Positions 26,908-36,424 of a stretch of 64,000 nt of DNA are shown piece by piece. Location of the stretch: contig JAACPW010000001.1 in assembly GCA_009995225.1 (NCBI GenBank), positions 180,727 to 244,726 on the forward strand, read 5' to 3'. Origin of the DNA: Sphingomonadales bacterium (GTDB taxonomy: Bacteria; Pseudomonadota; Alphaproteobacteria; Sphingomonadales; Sphingomonadaceae). The notes beneath the pieces are model-generated. The model saw only the letters and a list, made by a program, of their open reading frames with translations, was not told the DNA's origin and searched no databases. Position numbers and translations under genes: made by a program. How positions within the stretch are numbered: the first letter of the stretch is position 1; every line of letters starts with the position of its first letter.

Positions 26908-28839
26908 TTACGCCCGCGCTCCCTCGCCCGCACCGATACCGGCGCTGTTGTGCTTCAATGCCTTGAGCACCGTGTCCACAATCTGCGGGGCGTTGAGACC
27001 GGCTTCGTCATACTGCTTCATCGGATCGTCGTGATCGATGAAGGTATCGGGCAGGCGCAAGGTACGGATTTTAAGCCCGGTATCCATCAGGCCGGTATCG
27101 CTGGCGAAGGTCAGCACGTGTGCGCCCAAGCCGCCGACCGAGCCTTCCTCGACCGTCACGATCACTTCGTGGGTGCGCATCAGGCGGGCGATCAGGTCTT
27201 CATCGAGCGGCTTGGCAAAGCGCATGTCGGCTACCGTGGTGGAAAGCCCCTTGGCTTCCAGCGCATCGGCCGCCTTCAACGCTTCGCCAAGGCGCGAACC
27301 CAGCGAGAGGATCGCCACCTTGGATCCTTCGCGCACCACCCGGCCCTTGCCGATTTCCAGCTTCACCGGAACTTCAGGCAGGGGCACGCCGGTGCCGTTG
27401 CCGCGCGGGTAGCGGAAGGCGATGGGGCCTGCGTCATATTCGGCGGCGGTGTAGGTCATGTGAACCAGCTCCGCCTCGTCGGCGGCGGCCATTACCACCA
27501 TGTTGGGCAGGGTGGCCAGATAAGTGACGTCGAACGAGCCTGCGTGCGTCGCTCCGTCCGCTCCGACCAGCCCGGCACGGTCGATGGCGAAGCGCACGGG
27601 CAGGTTCTGGATGCACACATCGTGCACCACCTGATCGTAAGCGCGCTGGAGGAAGGTGGAATAGATCGCCGCAAACGGTCGCATCCCTTCAGCCGCAAGG
27701 CCTGCCGCGAAAGTCACCGCGTGCTGTTCGGCGATGCCCACGTCGAAGGTGCGGGTGGGGTGCGCCTTGGCGAACTTGTCCACGCCCGTGCCCGAAGGCA
27801 TCGCGGCGGTGATCGCACAAATGCGGTCATCGGTTTCAGCCAGCTTGGCCAGCGTCAGGCCGAACACGTCCTGATAGGCCGGCGCGCTGGGCGCGCTCTT
27901 GGCCTTTTCGCCGGTGACGACATTGAATTTGGGCACGCCGTGATACTTGTCGGCCGAGTTTTCGGCGGGCGCGTAGCCTTTGCCCTTTTCGGTCACGACA
28001 TGGATCAGCACCGGGCCCTCGCTGGTGTCGCGCACGTTCTCCAGCACGGGCAGCAGGTGATCGAGATTGTGCCCGTCGATCGGGCCGACATAGTAGAAGC
28101 CCAGTTCTTCAAACAATGTGCCCCCGGTCACCAGACCGCGGGTGAATTCTTCCGCTTTGCCGATCGTGTCGTGCATCCGGCGGCTCATCTTCTGGATCAC
28201 CCGGCTCGCAAGGCTGCGAATGCCGAGATATTCGGAGGATGACACCATGCGCGCCAGATAGGCGGACAGGCCGCCTACCGGCGGTGCGATCGACATGTCG
28301 TTATCATTGAGGATCACCACCAGCCGGTTGCCCGCCTGCGCGGCATTGTTCATCGCTTCATAGGCCATGCCTGCGCTCATCGAACCATCGCCGATCACCG
28401 CAATGCCGCGCCCCTGCTTGCCCTGCAGCTTGTTGGCGATGGCAAAGCCCAGAGCCGCGCTGATCGAGGTTGAGGAGTGCGCCGCGCCAAACGGGTCATA
28501 TTCGCTTTCGCTGCGTTTGGTGAAGCCGGAAAGGCCCCCGCCTTGGCGAAGCGTGCGAATCCGGTCGCGCCGTCCTGTGATGATCTTGTGTGGATAGCAC
28601 TGGTGGCCCACGTCCCACACCAGCTTGTCATCAGGCGTGTTGAAGACATAGTGGATGGCAACGGTCAGTTCGACCACGCCCAGACCTGAGCCAAGATGGC
28701 CCCCGGATGTGCTCACTGCATCGATCATCTCGGTGCGCAATTCGTCAGCCAGTTGGCGAAGCTGTTCAGGCTTGAGGCGGCGAAGGTCGTCGGGCGTGTT
28801 AACCTGATCGAGCAAAGGCGTGATAGGCGATTGTGTCAT
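26908..28839 (-). CDS. dxs: 1-deoxy-D-xylulose-5-phosphate synthase
   Basis: A 643-residue thiamine-diphosphate enzyme that condenses pyruvate with glyceraldehyde-3-phosphate, the first step of the MEP isoprenoid pathway. [19 protein letters not shown], the ThDP-binding [16 protein letters not shown] with NDNDMSI, the glutamate-bearing [16 protein letters not shown] and the transketolase C-terminal domain are all present at full length. It is followed closely by the small membrane-protein gene and preceded by the Zur-like gene. Confidence 0.97.
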   Translation of the reverse strand: MTQSPITPLLDQVNTPDDLRRLKPEQLRQLADELRTEMIDAVSTSGGHLGSGLGVVELTVAIHYVFNTPDDKLVWDVGHQCYPHKIITGRRDRIRTLRQGGGLSGFTKRSESEYDPFGAAHSSTSISAALGFAIANKLQGKQGRGIAVIGDGSMSAGMAYEAMNNAAQAGNRLVVILNDNDMSIAPPVGGLSAYLARMVSSSEYLGIRSLASRVIQKMSRRMHDTIGKAEEFTRGLVTGGTLFEELGFYYVGPIDGHNLDHLLPVLENVRDTSEGPVLIHVVTEKGKGYAPAENSADKYHGVPKFNVVTGEKAKSAPSAPAYQDVFGLTLAKLAETDDRICAITAAMPSGTGVDKFAKAHPTRTFDVGIAEQHAVTFAAGLAAEGMRPFAAIYSTFLQRAYDQVVHDVCIQNLPVRFAIDRAGLVGADGATHAGSFDVTYLATLPNMVVMAAADEAELVHMTYTAAEYDAGPIAFRYPRGNGTGVPLPEVPVKLEIGKGRVVREGSKVAILSLGSRLGEALKAADALEAKGLSTTVADMRFAKPLDEDLIARLMRTHEVIVTVEEGSVGGLGAHVLTFASDTGLMDTGLKIRTLRLPDTFIDHDDPMKQYDEAGLNAPQIVDTVLKALKHNSAGIGAGEGARA

Positions 28840-28933
28840 ACCCTGAAGCCTTACACAGGGAAAACACGCCTGTCGATGCAGGGTTGAGGCATATCAATTC
28901 GGGTAATACGGGTTTCGTTCCCGCTGGAACGGG

Positions 28934-29404
28934 TCAGGCGCAGGCCTTGCACCGGCCCCTTATCTCCAGCACGGGACGCTCCGCCTTGAAGTCGCGGGCG
29001 GCGGCAATGGCACGGACGGCGCGGCTTATATCCTCGTCGTCGACATGGGCCGCTTCGCCGCATTCGTCGCAGACCAGAAAGATGCAGTCATGCGCGCAGC
29101 CCGGATGGCTGTTGGCCAGAAAGGCGTTGGCGCTTTCGACCCGCAGCGCAAGGTTGTTGGCCACGAACACATCGAGGATGCGATACACCGAATTGGGAGC
29201 CACCCGCTTGCCACGTGCGGCGGACAGATTGTCGGCGATGTCATAGGCCGAAACCGGGCGTTCGTGCCGCGCAAGTTCGGAAAAGACGCCTTCGCGCATG
29301 GTGGTCCACTGTTCACCCGCCGCCACCAGCGCGCGCGCGGCTTCGGCGATCAGGCCGGGTCCGCTGTGTTCGTGATGGCTGTGCTGATGTTCTGGCTGTC
29401 CCAT
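28934..29404 (-). CDS. Fur-family regulator, probably zinc-sensing (Zur-like)
   Basis: A 156-residue metalloregulator. It has a winged-helix N-terminal domain (MREGVFSELARHERPVSAYDIAD, then VAPNSVYRILDVFVANNLALRV) and a dimerisation domain with two structural zinc pairs, CDEC and CKAC. The histidine-rich N terminus (HQHSHHEH) and the CxxC...CxxC arrangement fit Zur better than Fur. It would repress zinc-uptake genes when zinc is plentiful; none of these is visible here. The ATG at 29404 is preferred to an upstream TTG. Confidence 0.8.
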   Translation of the reverse strand: MGQPEHQHSHHEHSGPGLIAEAARALVAAGEQWTTMREGVFSELARHERPVSAYDIADNLSAARGKRVAPNSVYRILDVFVANNLALRVESANAFLANSHPGCAHDCIFLVCDECGEAAHVDDEDISRAVRAIAAARDFKAERPVLEIRGRCKACA

Positions 29405-29459
29405 GCGCAGCAATATAGGCGCGCATGGGACAATCGCAAAGCGGGCTTGTGGGAAAGGC

Positions 29460-30143
29460 TTAACCCGCGTCGCGCAGGAAGCTGGCCCGATACAAGGAGG
29501 GGAACATGGTCTTCAACGCCGCCACTTTGGGTGCGTCCCAGCGCCGGATGTATCCGTGCGTAGGGTTGGCGGCCATGAAATCCTGATGATAGGCTTCGGC
29601 GGGATAGAACGCCTTGTAGGGTTCAATCCGGGTGGCGATCGGGTTGTTCCAGACGCCCGACTTGCCGGCCTGCGCAATATAGGCCTTGGCCACGGTGGCC
29701 TGTTCGGCGTTCATCGGTACGATGGCGCTGCGGTAATGCGCGCCGACATCGGGGCCCTGACGGTTCTTGAGCGTCGGATCGGCGATCACAGAGAAATAGA
29801 TCCGCAGCAGCTGGTCATAGCGGACCACCGCAGGATCATAGGTGATCTTCACGCTTTCGGCGTGATCGGTCATGCCGCTGGTGATGATGTCGTATTTTGC
29901 ACTTTTGGCCGTTCCGCCGTGATAGCCCGCAACCGCCGAGGTGACGCCTTTCACATGGCTGAAGACGCCCTCGACACCCCAGAAGCAGCCGCCCGCAAAA
30001 ACAGCGGTCTTGAGACCCTTGGTTTCCTTGGCGATGCGGGCGGCGGGCGGCGCGTTGACGGGTTCTTCGGCGGCGATGGCGGGACCGGCGCAGGCACCCA
30101 GACCCAGCGAAGCGGCAGCCAGCAGCAGGGATAGGCTTTTCAT
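29460..30143 (-). CDS. msrA: peptide-methionine (S)-S-oxide reductase, exported lipoprotein form
   Basis: A 227-residue MsrA reducing methionine-S-sulfoxide. The catalytic FAGGCFWGVEGVF motif and the GYHGG and YHQDFMAANP elements are intact. The N terminus is a lipoprotein-type signal (SLGLGACAG, lipobox LGAC), placing it outside the cytoplasm like the msrB of this window. Its gene follows a small membrane-protein gene by 4 bases and precedes the Zur-like gene. Confidence 0.93.
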   Translation of the reverse strand: MKSLSLLLAAASLGLGACAGPAIAAEEPVNAPPAARIAKETKGLKTAVFAGGCFWGVEGVFSHVKGVTSAVAGYHGGTAKSAKYDIITSGMTDHAESVKITYDPAVVRYDQLLRIYFSVIADPTLKNRQGPDVGAHYRSAIVPMNAEQATVAKAYIAQAGKSGVWNNPIATRIEPYKAFYPAEAYHQDFMAANPTHGYIRRWDAPKVAALKTMFPSLYRASFLRDAG

Positions 30144-30147
30144 CGGG

Positions 30148-30339
30148 TCAGCGTCCTTCGGGCGCGATCACGAATTCCGGTGTGGTTACTGTGGCGAGGT
30201 TGGCCCGCGGTTCGGCAGCCTGTGCCGCCGGTGCCAGTTCGCCGCTCCAGCTTCCTGAGTTTGCGCCCACGATCAGCATGGCTCCGAAAAGGAAGCCGAT
30301 GCCAAAATTACGGAACAGATCGGGAGAGAACAATCGCAT
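30148..30339 (-). CDS. small exported or membrane-anchored protein upstream of msrA
   Basis: A 63-residue protein with a hydrophobic segment at residues 11-27 (NFGIGFLFGAMLIVGAN) and an AQA-type cleavage or linker region, then TVTTPEFVIAP. It is not recognised. The 4-base spacing to msrA argues that it is real and co-expressed, perhaps as an envelope partner of MsrA. The stop falls just before the msrA start. Confidence 0.55.
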   Translation of the reverse strand: MRLFSPDLFRNFGIGFLFGAMLIVGANSGSWSGELAPAAQAAEPRANLATVTTPEFVIAPEGR

Positions 30340-30587
30340 GGGAAACTCGTGATGGTTGGTGTTGCCGTCTGTGTCTTGTGCCCGATGCCGAATTGCAAAG
30401 GGATGAACGTGACGGTCAGGGCCGGTTAGGTCGCGGCCTTAACTTAGTTACGGTTCGGGGCAGAAAAAGTTTGGAGCCGGGGCTGTTTCGTGTCGGCCAG
30501 TGCGCCGCGTGCGACGGACCGAAAGCGGCCCGTTGTGATTGAAACGCTTTGGCTGACAATCGCCCGCAGGCGCCTTTGCCAAACCGA
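30340..30587. other. intergenic region upstream of the msrA group
   Basis: About 250 bases between the purH stop and the small envelope-protein gene. It should hold the promoter of the minus-strand msrA group. I see no RNA gene, terminator with T-run or convincing repeat in it. Confidence 0.4.
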
Positions 30588-32186
30588 TCAGTGTCGGAAA
30601 TGCCGCATCCCGGTGAAGACCATCGCAAGACCGGCGGCATCCGCTGCGGCGATCACCTCGTCATCGCGGATCGAGCCGCCCGGCTGGATCACGGCCGTCG
30701 CGCCCGCTTCGGCGGCGGAGATCAATCCGTCGGCAAAGGGGAAGAAGGCATCGGAGGCAACCGCGCTGCCTTGTGTGCGCGGCGCGGGCCAGCCGTGGGT
30801 TTCGGCGGCCTCGGCAGCCTTGATCGCGGCGATGCGCGCCGAATCGCGGCGGTTCATCTGGCCTGCGCCGATCCCGGCGGTGGCACCGTCCTTGGCGTAA
30901 ACGATGGCGTTGGACTTGACGTGGCGGGCCACGGTCCAGGCGAAGAGACAGTCCTTCAGTTCCTGATCGGTCGGCGCGCGCTTGGTGACGACCTTGAGAT
31001 CATCGAGACTGACTGCGCCGGCATCGCGTGACTGGAGCAATACGCCCCCGGCAATGGTCTTCATCGTGAGGCCAGCACGGCGCGGGTTTGGCAGCGTGCC
31101 GCATTCCAGCAGGCGCAGGTTCTTTTTCGTCGCAAAGATTGCGCGGGCTTCGGCGCTCACGCTTGGAGCGATCACCACTTCGGTGAAGATTGCGGCAATC
31201 GCCTCGGCTGTCGCGGCGTCGAGTTCGGTGTTTACTGCCACGATCCCGCCAAAGGCCGAGACCGAATCGCACGCCAGCGCGGCCTCCCACGCCTCCAGCA
31301 GCGTACCCGATTGCGCGACGCCGCAGGGGTTGGCGTGCTTGACGATCACCACAGCAGGCGCCTGCCCGGCAAACTCCGCCGCCAGTTCCAGCGCGGCATC
31401 GGCATCGTTGAGGTTGTTGTAGCTTAGCTCCTTGCCCTGCAACTGCGCCGCCTGCGGCACGCCGGCGGTGCCGACCATCTGCGGGACATAGATCGCTGCC
31501 GACTGGTGTGGGTTTTCGCCGTAGCGCAGCGTATCGGCGCGCTTCAGGGCGATGGGGAGCGTATCGGGGAAGGGGGCCGTCTCGCCATCGGGATCGGCAA
31601 AGGCGAACCAGCTGGCGATCGCGCTGTCATAGGCCGCGGTGCGGGCATAGGCCTTGCCCGCCATGCGGGTGCGGAAGCCTTGCGTGGTCGCACCGCCGTT
31701 GGCGTCCATTTCCGCGACCAGCGCGGTGTAATCGGCCGGATCGGTCAGGATCGTGACGAAGCCGTGGTTCTTGGCGGCCGAGCGCACCATCGAAGGGCCG
31801 CCGATATCGATGTTCTCGATGATCTCGCCGCGCGAGGCGCCCTTTGCCACGGTGGCTTCGAAGGGGTAGAGGTTGACCACCACCAGATCGATCGGGCCGA
31901 TCCCGTGGGCTTCCATCGCGGCGACGTGTTCGGGATTGTCACGCAGTGCCAGCAGCCCGCCATGAACGGTGGGGTGGAGCGTCTTTACGCGCCCGTCCAT
32001 CATTTCGGGAAAGCCGGTGAGCTCGGAGACGTCCTTCACCGTCAGGCCCGCATCGCGCAGCGCCTTGGCCGTGCCGCCGGTGCTGACCAGTTCGACGCCG
32101 CGTGCGGCGAGGGCAGCGCCCAGTTCAGCCAAACCTGTCTTGTCGGACACCGACAGCAGCGCCCGCACAATCGCCTTCTCGCTCAT
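30588..32186 (-). CDS. purH: bifunctional AICAR formyltransferase/IMP cyclohydrolase
   Basis: A 532-residue enzyme for the last two steps of IMP synthesis. The N-terminal MGS-like cyclohydrolase domain shows [30 protein letters not shown] and [13 protein letters not shown], and the transformylase domain shows KHANPCGVA and the catalytic region through to FTGMRHFRH at the end. The length is standard. It starts 9 bases after the heparinase-like gene, so rpe, the heparinase-like gene and purH are probably one operon. Confidence 0.97.
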   Translation of the reverse strand: MSEKAIVRALLSVSDKTGLAELGAALAARGVELVSTGGTAKALRDAGLTVKDVSELTGFPEMMDGRVKTLHPTVHGGLLALRDNPEHVAAMEAHGIGPIDLVVVNLYPFEATVAKGASRGEIIENIDIGGPSMVRSAAKNHGFVTILTDPADYTALVAEMDANGGATTQGFRTRMAGKAYARTAAYDSAIASWFAFADPDGETAPFPDTLPIALKRADTLRYGENPHQSAAIYVPQMVGTAGVPQAAQLQGKELSYNNLNDADAALELAAEFAGQAPAVVIVKHANPCGVAQSGTLLEAWEAALACDSVSAFGGIVAVNTELDAATAEAIAAIFTEVVIAPSVSAEARAIFATKKNLRLLECGTLPNPRRAGLTMKTIAGGVLLQSRDAGAVSLDDLKVVTKRAPTDQELKDCLFAWTVARHVKSNAIVYAKDGATAGIGAGQMNRRDSARIAAIKAAEAAETHGWPAPRTQGSAVASDAFFPFADGLISAAEAGATAVIQPGGSIRDDEVIAAADAAGLAMVFTGMRHFRH

Positions 32187-32195
32187 GGCCGAATT

Positions 32196-34079
32196 CTATC
32201 CTGTTTTTCGTAAGCGCCAGGAGAATTGCCCCCCGCTGCGCATTGCCAATCCCTCGATCACGAGCTGCTCGGTCGCGTGCGGGCGGCCTTCGCCATCGAC
32301 CCACAGGCTATCCTCGGCAGCGAGCGTGATCGCGCCGGCGCCCGCCCTATCGCCGCTCAGCCGGAATTGCCAGAGCCGACCGTCGGGCAAAAGCAGGCTT
32401 GCGCCACGTTTGTCGCCGGAAAGCTGAACTTCGACCCCGCGCCCCAGATGGAACCGCAGGGCAAAGGCGATCTTGCCGCGCTTGCCGCTCTTGGAGGAGG
32501 GCACGAGAATGTCCTCGCCGGCCAGTTCGGTGCCATCGCCCGACAGCGTCAGGATACGCTGGTGGGTCAGGCCGAAGCGGTTGGCATAGCCATCATGCGT
32601 GCCTTCGATCCGGGTCCCTTCGCGCTTGCCGCGGCCTGCCACCGTGCGGCGATCGAAATCCACCGTCTCCACGCCCTTTCCAAGCTGGCCGTTAAGCAGG
32701 ACGGCGGTGGAATTCGCATTGTCGAGCACCAGCGTCGAAAAGGCGGCAGTGGCGCGCAATCCCTGACCGATGCGGGCGGGAACCTGTCCGCCCGCCAGCG
32801 CCGCGCCGCCGCAATTGACGATGACCCGCTGCGGCCCGTCCGACAATTCAAAGGCGAGCGTGGAGGCGCAGCCGGTGCGCGCGTGTTTGGCACGGGGCGG
32901 CGGCGCGGTGTCGAATTGCAGCAGCGTCTCGCCCGCCTTGATGCGGTTGTAACCCCAGCTGTGCACCACCGACAGCGGGCGGGTGCGCACGCCGCTGGCT
33001 TCGATCACGGCGTTGACCCGGTCGGCGCAGATCGCGCCCTGACCCTGCCAACTGCCCAGCGCCCCGTCCCCATGGCGCAAAGCCAGCAAGGGCGGAACCA
33101 GCAGTTCGCGCATCACTGGCAGTGCGGCAGGCGGGGCGATGTCTGCGGCTTCGTAACAGGCGATGCAATCGGTCAGCAGGCGGATCGCATCAAGCTGCGC
33201 CGCCGGACAGCGCGACAGCACGCCGCCATCTTCGCCCACCATGTCGCCCAGCGCCTTAACCAGCCCCGCTTCGCCGTAAAGGCGGCGGGGGGTGCCGTGC
33301 GGCAGCAGCAGACCGGCCGCCACAACGCCCGCCCATGCGGCCACCTGCGCGAAACCGGCAGGTTCTTTCGGTGCGCGCTTGTCGAGCCAGCTGGCCGTGT
33401 CGGCGATGGCGGAAAGCATCCGCGCCTTCAGCCCCTTGTCCGTCCCGCCCAGTATCAGCGGCGCGTAAACCAGCCACGCGACCAGCCTGAGGCCTGCATA
33501 TTCGGCTTCCCATGCGGGGCCCTTGCCCAGTTCGTTGTGCGCATGAAGCCATTGGGCGGCGACCCGCTCTGCCACGGCGGCGCCATCGGCGCGCGGCGCG
33601 CTGGCGGCCAGATCGGCCAGCCAGCCAAAGCCGTGCACCACCCGCTCAACCCCCTGCGCATGGCGCGCGGCGGCGGAGAAATCGAAACCTGCGATCGGCA
33701 GGCGCACGCCGTGGATCAGGAAATGCCCGGCGCGCAGCGCGGTGCCGGCAGCCCGGTCGCCGCGGTTGGGGCTGTCCACGGTCGCCAGCACCCGCATCGC
33801 CTGCGGGCGGCGGAAGGGCGCGGCAAGCGCATGGCCGGGCACGCCAAGCCGATAGGCCAGCCGGATCAGCGCCTCACCCGGACCGGCCTTGACCGCGATG
33901 ACATCGCTCAGCGCAAGCGCACGCGAGGGTTCGGCAAGCGCAGGCTCACGTTGTTCCGGTGCGGTTTCGACGACGCCTGGCTCGGCCCCTGTGGCCAGTT
34001 TTACAGCAGGATTGTCAGACACACGCTCTACCAGCGCATCGGCACGGGCTGCGCCCGCAGAGCGCAGCAGCGTTGCCAT
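32196..34079 (-). CDS. heparinase II/III-family protein
   Basis: A 627-residue protein. The middle is an all-alpha toroid region (WLHAHNELGKGPAWEAEYAG, LLTDCIACYEAADIAPP) and the C-terminal third is a beta-sandwich (VVHSWGYNRIKAGETLLQFD, LAFELSDGPQRVIVNCGG), as in polysaccharide lyases of the Hepar_II_III type. No signal peptide is seen, unusual for a lyase. In alphaproteobacteria such genes commonly sit beside purH, and the true substrate is unsettled. Its ATG overlaps the rpe stop by one base. Confidence 0.82.
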   Translation of the reverse strand: MATLLRSAGAARADALVERVSDNPAVKLATGAEPGVVETAPEQREPALAEPSRALALSDVIAVKAGPGEALIRLAYRLGVPGHALAAPFRRPQAMRVLATVDSPNRGDRAAGTALRAGHFLIHGVRLPIAGFDFSAAARHAQGVERVVHGFGWLADLAASAPRADGAAVAERVAAQWLHAHNELGKGPAWEAEYAGLRLVAWLVYAPLILGGTDKGLKARMLSAIADTASWLDKRAPKEPAGFAQVAAWAGVVAAGLLLPHGTPRRLYGEAGLVKALGDMVGEDGGVLSRCPAAQLDAIRLLTDCIACYEAADIAPPAALPVMRELLVPPLLALRHGDGALGSWQGQGAICADRVNAVIEASGVRTRPLSVVHSWGYNRIKAGETLLQFDTAPPPRAKHARTGCASTLAFELSDGPQRVIVNCGGAALAGGQVPARIGQGLRATAAFSTLVLDNANSTAVLLNGQLGKGVETVDFDRRTVAGRGKREGTRIEGTHDGYANRFGLTHQRILTLSGDGTELAGEDILVPSSKSGKRGKIAFALRFHLGRGVEVQLSGDKRGASLLLPDGRLWQFRLSGDRAGAGAITLAAEDSLWVDGEGRPHATEQLVIEGLAMRSGGQFSWRLRKTG

Positions 34080-34741
34080 CAGCGCCCGCCTTTCAGGCTT
34101 GCGATATTGTCCGCGTAAACCTCCGGGCCGCCCTTGAAGGTGGCCGATCCCGCCACCAGCACATCGGCCCCGGCCTCAACGCACATCCGCGCCGTCTCCG
34201 CATTGACCCCGCCATCGACTTCCAGATGGATTGCCCGGCCCGAACGCGTGATCATCGATCGGATCCGCGCAATCTTGGCCAGTTGCGACGCAATGAAGCT
34301 TTGCCCGCCGAAGCCGGGATTGACGCTCATCACCAGGATCAGGTCGGCCATGTCCATGACGTTGTCGAGCACCTCCACCGGGGTGCCGGGATTGATGACG
34401 ACCCCCGCTTTCTTGCCCAGCGCCTTGATCGCCTGAAGCGTGCGGTGGATATGCGGCCCGGCTTCGGGGTGGACGGTGATGATATCGGCCCCGGCTTCGG
34501 CAAAGGCCTGAAGATAGGGATCGACCGGCGCGACCATCAGATGAACATCGAACGGCTTTTTCGTATGCGGGCGCAGCGCCTTCACCACGTCCGGCCCGAT
34601 GGTGATATTGGGGACGAAATGCCCGTCCATCACATCGATGTGAACCCAGTCCGCCCCGGCTGCATCGATCGCGCGCACTTCTTCGCCCAGCCGGGCAAAA
34701 TCGGCAGACAGGATCGAAGGGGAGATCAAGGGCGAGGGCAT
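34079..34741 (-). CDS. rpe: ribulose-phosphate 3-epimerase
   Basis: A 220-residue TIM-barrel enzyme interconverting ribulose-5-phosphate and xylulose-5-phosphate in the pentose phosphate pathway. [43 protein letters not shown] and [12 protein letters not shown] carry the catalytic aspartates and metal-binding histidines. The start at [11 protein letters not shown] was chosen; a 31-codon upstream extension of the frame is not conserved in character. Confidence 0.96.
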   Translation of the reverse strand: MPSPLISPSILSADFARLGEEVRAIDAAGADWVHIDVMDGHFVPNITIGPDVVKALRPHTKKPFDVHLMVAPVDPYLQAFAEAGADIITVHPEAGPHIHRTLQAIKALGKKAGVVINPGTPVEVLDNVMDMADLILVMSVNPGFGGQSFIASQLAKIARIRSMITRSGRAIHLEVDGGVNAETARMCVEAGADVLVAGSATFKGGPEVYADNIASLKGGR

Positions 34742-34963
34742 GGGACGGCAGAAAGCCTTTCTATGGCGCTTTACCAGCCTTACGGGACGCGCGAATCGCG
34801 CGACAAGGCGGAAAGACCCTTTTTCCACTGTCACCGGTCCTCATGCGATCAATTAAGCCGCAATTCAGACAGGCTGCGGTAGTTGGAGTGTCATTCCCCG
34901 ATGGCAATGACGCCGCCGCCCCGCTTGCGCGCCTGCCCCAGCCCCTTTATCCAAGAGATGCCC

Positions 34964-35503
34964 ATGATCGGTTTTATGCCCTCCTCCCGCTTGCCCGATG
35001 GTCGTTCCCGCGCCCTGTATTCTGTGGCCGCTGCCGGCCTGGCGATGGCCGGACTGGCCGCCGCGCCTTTGGCGGCGCAGTCCTATGCCCGTTCCGGACC
35101 GAATGATCTTGGCCAATGCGCCGCAGGGCAGGGACCGGCGGTGCGGGTTACGGTCAGCGGGCTGAAATCGTCCAACGGCAATCTGTTCGTGCGCGCCTAT
35201 CCCGCCAACAGTCGCGACTGGCTGGCAAGCAAGCGCTACGTCATGCGTGTCGATGCCCGCCCGCAGCAAGGCAGCATGACCGTATGCGTGCCGCTCCCCT
35301 CGGCCGGCGATTACGCCATTGCGGTACACCATGATGTCAACGGCAATCGCAAATCCGATCTTTCGGACGGCGCCGGAATGTCGAACAATCCGGGGATCAA
35401 GAAAATTCTCGGCCTCGTCCCGCGGCCCCCGTCGGTCGACAAGACGCGGTTTACCGCCGGTCAGGGTGTGAGCCGGATGTCGATTGCGATGCAGTATATG
35501 TAA
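34964..35503 (+). CDS. exported DUF2141-family protein
   Basis: A 179-residue protein with a signal peptide (ALYSVAAAGLAMAGLAAAPL, cleavage after LAAQ). The mature part is a DUF2141 beta-sandwich: VTVSGLKSSNGNLFVRAY, MTVCVPLPSAGDYAIAVHHD and DVNGNRKSDL, where the DxNxNxxxD loop resembles a calcium site. The function of the family is unknown. AAGAG 6 bases before the ATG at 34964 supports this start; an ATG two codons earlier also exists. It converges on the Tam41-like gene. Confidence 0.75.
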   Translation: MIGFMPSSRLPDGRSRALYSVAAAGLAMAGLAAAPLAAQSYARSGPNDLGQCAAGQGPAVRVTVSGLKSSNGNLFVRAYPANSRDWLASKRYVMRVDARPQQGSMTVCVPLPSAGDYAIAVHHDVNGNRKSDLSDGAGMSNNPGIKKILGLVPRPPSVDKTRFTAGQGVSRMSIAMQYM

Positions 35504-35509
35504 GGTGGG

Positions 35510-36424
35510 TCAGCTGCCGCGTTGGCGGCGGCGATGCTGGCTCAAATCCCACAACACCTGCGGCGCTGCCAGCAGCGGGAAACGTTCGCGAAACGGCGTC
35601 ACTGTGACCGCCATGCCGGTGTGCCGCTCGATCTTCCACGCGGCATAGCGCGCCGCGCCTTCGAAGGTGGTGCTCGCCTTGACCAGCCGCAGCAGGTTCA
35701 AAGGCTTGCCCAGCCTGCGACGGCGCTTCCACCAGCCGAGGATGCGCGCCCGCTCTGCCGGTAACAAGCGCGGGGTGAGGATGCCGCCGTGCTGGCCGGG
35801 CGGGATACCGGCCGCGTCCAGCGCCAGCGGCAGCAAGCCTGCGAAATGACCGGCGTTGACGCTGAGGATATCATTCTCGCGGCCCGGTTTCTCGACCCGG
35901 AACTCGGCCTGATACGTCGCACGAAACAGCGCGCGCCAATAGTCGTCCGCCGTGCCGCTGACCGGGCCAAGCGCGGCGGCAAGCCGCGCGGCGGTGGCAG
36001 CAGCGGATGCGATGGCGGCAATCACGGCATTGCGAGCGGTGTTGTCTGCGGCCCAGATCAGCGCGCTGGGCTGGACAAAACGGGCCCAGATCGTCGTGTC
36101 GGTCAATTCGCCTGCGGCGGCGCGGTCAAAGGTTGCCAGCGTCAGCGTGGCCACCTTGGCGCGCAGGATCAGCCCATCATGCGCGCGTTCGTGATAGCTG
36201 ACCCGCGGCCAGATCGCGCTTTCCTGCGTGCCGGGCAGCAGACAATAGAAATCCAGCACTCCGTCCAGCGATCCGGTGCGCAGGTTCGATCCGTAGAACA
36301 CAACTGCCACCGCGCCCGCATTGTCGGCCAGCGCGCGCGCAAAACCGGCAACGGCAGGATCGACAGGAACGGCAAGACGCGCTGCGATACGTTCGGCCAG
36401 TGCGGCCGAAGGCTGCACGCTCAT
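35510..36424 (-). CDS. Tam41-like nucleotidyltransferase, candidate CDP-diacylglycerol synthase
   Basis: A 304-residue soluble protein not of the CdsA type. VVFYGSNLRTGSLDGVLDFY gives the GS...D pattern of a nucleotidyltransferase, followed by a HDGLILRAKVATLTLATFDR segment and WARFVQPSALIW. This order (GS motif, D-F, then a LxxAGRLQKPV-like segment) matches mitochondrial Tam41, the CDP-diacylglycerol synthase for cardiolipin. The family call is by pattern recall. It overlaps the lipid-kinase gene by 4 bases (ATGA), which supplies a phosphatidate-forming activity and supports a lipid role. Confidence 0.6.
   Translation of the reverse strand: MSVQPSAALAERIAARLAVPVDPAVAGFARALADNAGAVAVVFYGSNLRTGSLDGVLDFYCLLPGTQESAIWPRVSYHERAHDGLILRAKVATLTLATFDRAAAGELTDTTIWARFVQPSALIWAADNTARNAVIAAIASAAATAARLAAALGPVSGTADDYWRALFRATYQAEFRVEKPGRENDILSVNAGHFAGLLPLALDAAGIPPGQHGGILTPRLLPAERARILGWWKRRRRLGKPLNLLRLVKASTTFEGAARYAAWKIERHTGMAVTVTPFRERFPLLAAPQVLWDLSQHRRRQRGS

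Noticed and set aside
26734..28242. 502-codon plus-strand frame opposite dxs
   Set aside because: dxs motifs are unambiguous on the minus strand; the frame has shadow composition.
32226..34118. 630-codon plus-strand frame opposite the heparinase-like gene
   Set aside because: No motif, and the minus-strand product has a coherent two-domain layout tightly coupled to rpe and purH.
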